Source: Maribacter sp. HTCC2170
GTDB lineage: Bacteria; Bacteroidota; Bacteroidia; Flavobacteriales; Flavobacteriaceae
Assembly: GCF_000153165.2 (NCBI RefSeq)
Contig: NC_014472.1
Span: 1,299,501-1,363,500 of the forward strand
Reading direction: 5' to 3'
Length of the DNA: 64,000 nt
Shown here: in pieces, positions 62,390 to 64,000 of the stretch
How positions within the stretch are numbered: the stretch's first letter is position 1
Layout of the letters: every line of letters begins with the position of its first letter
Notes under the pieces: model-generated
Database searches by the model: none
What the model was told of the DNA's origin: nothing
Seen by the model: only the letters and a program-made list of their open reading frames with translations
Translations under genes and position numbers: made by a program

Positions 62390-63997
62390 CTACTCCAATG
62401 GGGGAGAATCAACATTAAGAATTGGCCATACGCCAGGTGCGGGGAAACTAATACCCTTATTATCACCACGTGCCTCATCTTGCCCAAAATAATAAAGTGG
62501 CCATCCTTTATAAGTAACTTGTGTTCTACCAAAAACATCTATACTTCCAAAATCTGCAGGGTCAAGGATACTTGGTATTTTATCAAGATCCATCTCAAAA
62601 ATGGGCCATACACTGTCATTTGAAAAATCAGAAGAGGTATAATTATTTGTGTCCTTTGTATCTGCTATAAAACCGTATAGCGTTCTTCCTTCAATGTCGG
62701 TTATATAAAATGTCGACCCATCACCTTCTGTGTAATCTCCTAAATAATTTAATCCATCATGACCCATCAGTTGAGCTCTGACATACATTAAAGAATAATC
62801 TGGTTTGGCAATATACCATACATCATTGACCTTATCCCCACTAGTATCTCCAGCAGCATTGTCGCCGGCAAAATAATAAAGTGGCCATCCTTTATAAGTC
62901 GTCTGCATAGCCCCGTCAGTTCTTTCGATTGTAGCAAAATCAGCGGCATCCAATCCGGCGTCAACTATGATGTCTTCTTGGTAAAAAACGGGCCATGCCC
63001 CTAAACATCCGGCACTGGTGCAAGCTGAGTTGTCCTTAGTATCCAACGAGAAGAAATAGAGCGAATTCCCTTCAGCATCGGTCAAAATATTACCAAATGT
63101 GCCATCCTCGGCCAATTTCACGGTACTTTCCGGCTCTGGTGCCATAGGGGTGTCAACATTTGCAATTGGCCATGCTCCAGGGAATGGAAAACTAATTCCC
63201 TTATTGTCTCCACGCGCCATATCTTGTCCAAAATAATACAGTGGCCACCCTTTATAAGTTACTTGTGTTCTTCCAAAAACATCTATACTTCCAAAATCTG
63301 CCATATCCAAAATACTCGGTATTTTGTCAAGATCCATTTCAAAAATGGGCCAAGCCCCGTCATTGGAAAAATCTGAATTTGTAAAGTTATTGGTGTCCTT
63401 TCTATCGTTTATAAATATATATAGCGTATTCCCATCGATATCGGTAATATATGATGTGGCACCATCACCCTCTGTATAATCCCCCAAATAGTTCAAACCA
63501 TCATGGCCAACTAATTGTGTACGTACATACATTAAGGAATAATCTGGTTTGGCCACATACCATACATTGTTAACGTCTTCGCCATTTGTTTCACCCGCTG
63601 CATTATCATTTACATAATAATAAAGAGGCCAGCCTTGGTAGGTAGTTTGTTTTGCCCCATCGGCACGATCGATCGTCCCAAAATCTGAAATTTCCAAACC
63701 AGCGTCAACTGTTATGGTTTCCTCATAGAAAATTGGCCATGCATCTAAGCATGCCGAACTCGTACACTCCGAAGTTTCTTTCGTGTCTAAAGAAAAGTAA
63801 TAAAGAGACATTCCATTAGAATCGGTAAGTATTTTACCTAAAGTGGCATCATCTCCAAGCTGTACTGAATTGACTTCTGGTACAGGGTCATCCATTTGTA
63901 TTGGGTCATCATCGATTTTGGGTGCCGGGTCGTCATCGCTGCTACAACTTTGAAGTAAAAAGGCAGACACAAACAATACTAAAAATATATTTTTCAT
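62390..63997 (-). CDS. Lipoprotein with tandem secreted repeats (COG4315-type), internally duplicated
   Basis: This 535-residue lipoprotein (lipobox FLLQSC, Cys18) has an acidic linker and two near-identical halves of about 248 residues. Each half has two COG4315-type units: one with LTDxxGxSLYxFSLDTK, SxCTSxxCLxAWPIFY and GWPLYYY; the other with ITDIxGxTLY and TQVTYKGWPLYYFGQD. The conserved C-x4-C pair and Trp/Tyr-rich WPLYYF motif suggest stable small domains. The function of the family is unknown. It heads a minus-strand run with a cytochrome, an OB-fold-like protein, YceI and a DUF5777 barrel. The ATG is 3 bases from the window edge, so upstream genes are unseen. Confidence 0.85.
   Translation of the reverse strand: MKNIFLVLFVSAFLLQSCSSDDDPAPKIDDDPIQMDDPVPEVNSVQLGDDATLGKILTDSNGMSLYYFSLDTKETSECTSSACLDAWPIFYEETITVDAGLEISDFGTIDRADGAKQTTYQGWPLYYYVNDNAAGETNGEDVNNVWYVAKPDYSLMYVRTQLVGHDGLNYLGDYTEGDGATSYITDIDGNTLYIFINDRKDTNNFTNSDFSNDGAWPIFEMDLDKIPSILDMADFGSIDVFGRTQVTYKGWPLYYFGQDMARGDNKGISFPFPGAWPIANVDTPMAPEPESTVKLAEDGTFGNILTDAEGNSLYFFSLDTKDNSACTSAGCLGAWPVFYQEDIIVDAGLDAADFATIERTDGAMQTTYKGWPLYYFAGDNAAGDTSGDKVNDVWYIAKPDYSLMYVRAQLMGHDGLNYLGDYTEGDGSTFYITDIEGRTLYGFIADTKDTNNYTSSDFSNDSVWPIFEMDLDKIPSILDPADFGSIDVFGRTQVTYKGWPLYYFGQDEARGDNKGISFPAPGVWPILNVDSPPLE
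62400..63862 (-). repeat. Intragenic tandem duplication of about 744 bp
   Basis: Two copies of about 719 bp each (63862-63144 and 63118-62400) lie 744 bases apart and encode the two halves of the secreted-repeat lipoprotein. Stretches remain almost identical in DNA, for example AAAAACATCTATACTTCCAA at 62531 and 63275. Synonymous positions still differ, so the duplication is either fairly recent or kept alike by gene conversion. Confidence 0.9.
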
Positions 63998-64000
63998 AAT

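Overview
The window comes from a chromosome of a marine-type member of the Bacteroidota, most likely family Flavobacteriaceae. The evidence is AT-rich DNA, a SusC/SusD pair, many lipoproteins with Bacteroidota-style lipoboxes, DUF3078 and DUF5777 barrel proteins, a FeoB-associated Cys-rich peptide, and several promoters of the Bacteroidota type (TTG, about 18-24 nt, then TAnnTTTG). The genus cannot be fixed by reading alone. I see no insertion sequence, phage, CRISPR array or rRNA; one tRNA (Asn) is present.

Layout. 1-7012: the end of a sulfotransferase gene, an MFS transporter, a gene-poor stretch with a lipoprotein relic, tRNA-Asn, the site-2 protease RseP, an SCO-type copper chaperone, and a ferrous iron operon (feoA, feoB, and a 49-residue Cys-rich membrane peptide). 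7197-11652: a secreted carboxypeptidase-regulatory-like protein, a DUF423 membrane protein, and a prolyl-oligopeptidase-family peptidase with a small partner. 11750-22846, minus strand: a Pel-like exopolysaccharide cluster. It has PelF and PelG homologues, two GH114-type hydrolases, an unfamiliar polytopic membrane protein, and a 1335-residue lipoprotein that appears to join a PelA-like deacetylase to a PelB-like TPR plus outer-membrane barrel. 22929-27303: a metal-homeostasis locus with a ZIP transporter, a DtxR-family regulator, a divergent TonB receptor with a CxxC in its plug, and a thioredoxin. A 16-bp palindrome overlaps the receptor promoter.

27360-42067: a polysaccharide/oligosaccharide utilisation locus with a GntR-LacI-type regulator, SusC, SusD, an FG-GAP/ASPIC lipoprotein, a clan GH-D alpha-galactosidase-like enzyme, and a beta-propeller/HEAT/cytochrome c lipoprotein. 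A convergent seven-haem cytochrome follows. 43365-60007: mostly housekeeping and stress genes. These are a polyprenyl diphosphate synthase, an ECF sigma factor with a membrane partner, a TetR-TolC-adaptor-RND efflux operon, aspS, a ClC protein lacking the gating glutamate, a cold shock protein, tadA, dxs and a DUF3078 protein. 60122-63997, minus strand: a small periplasmic redox/lipoprotein operon with an internally duplicated secreted-repeat lipoprotein, a monohaem cytochrome, an OB-fold-like protein, a YceI protein and a DUF5777 barrel.

The most unusual item is the Pel-like cluster. It has no visible c-di-GMP receptor (PelD) and no PelC, and it has fused modification and export modules. This suggests a Bacteroidota-specific version of Pel-type polysaccharide secretion.
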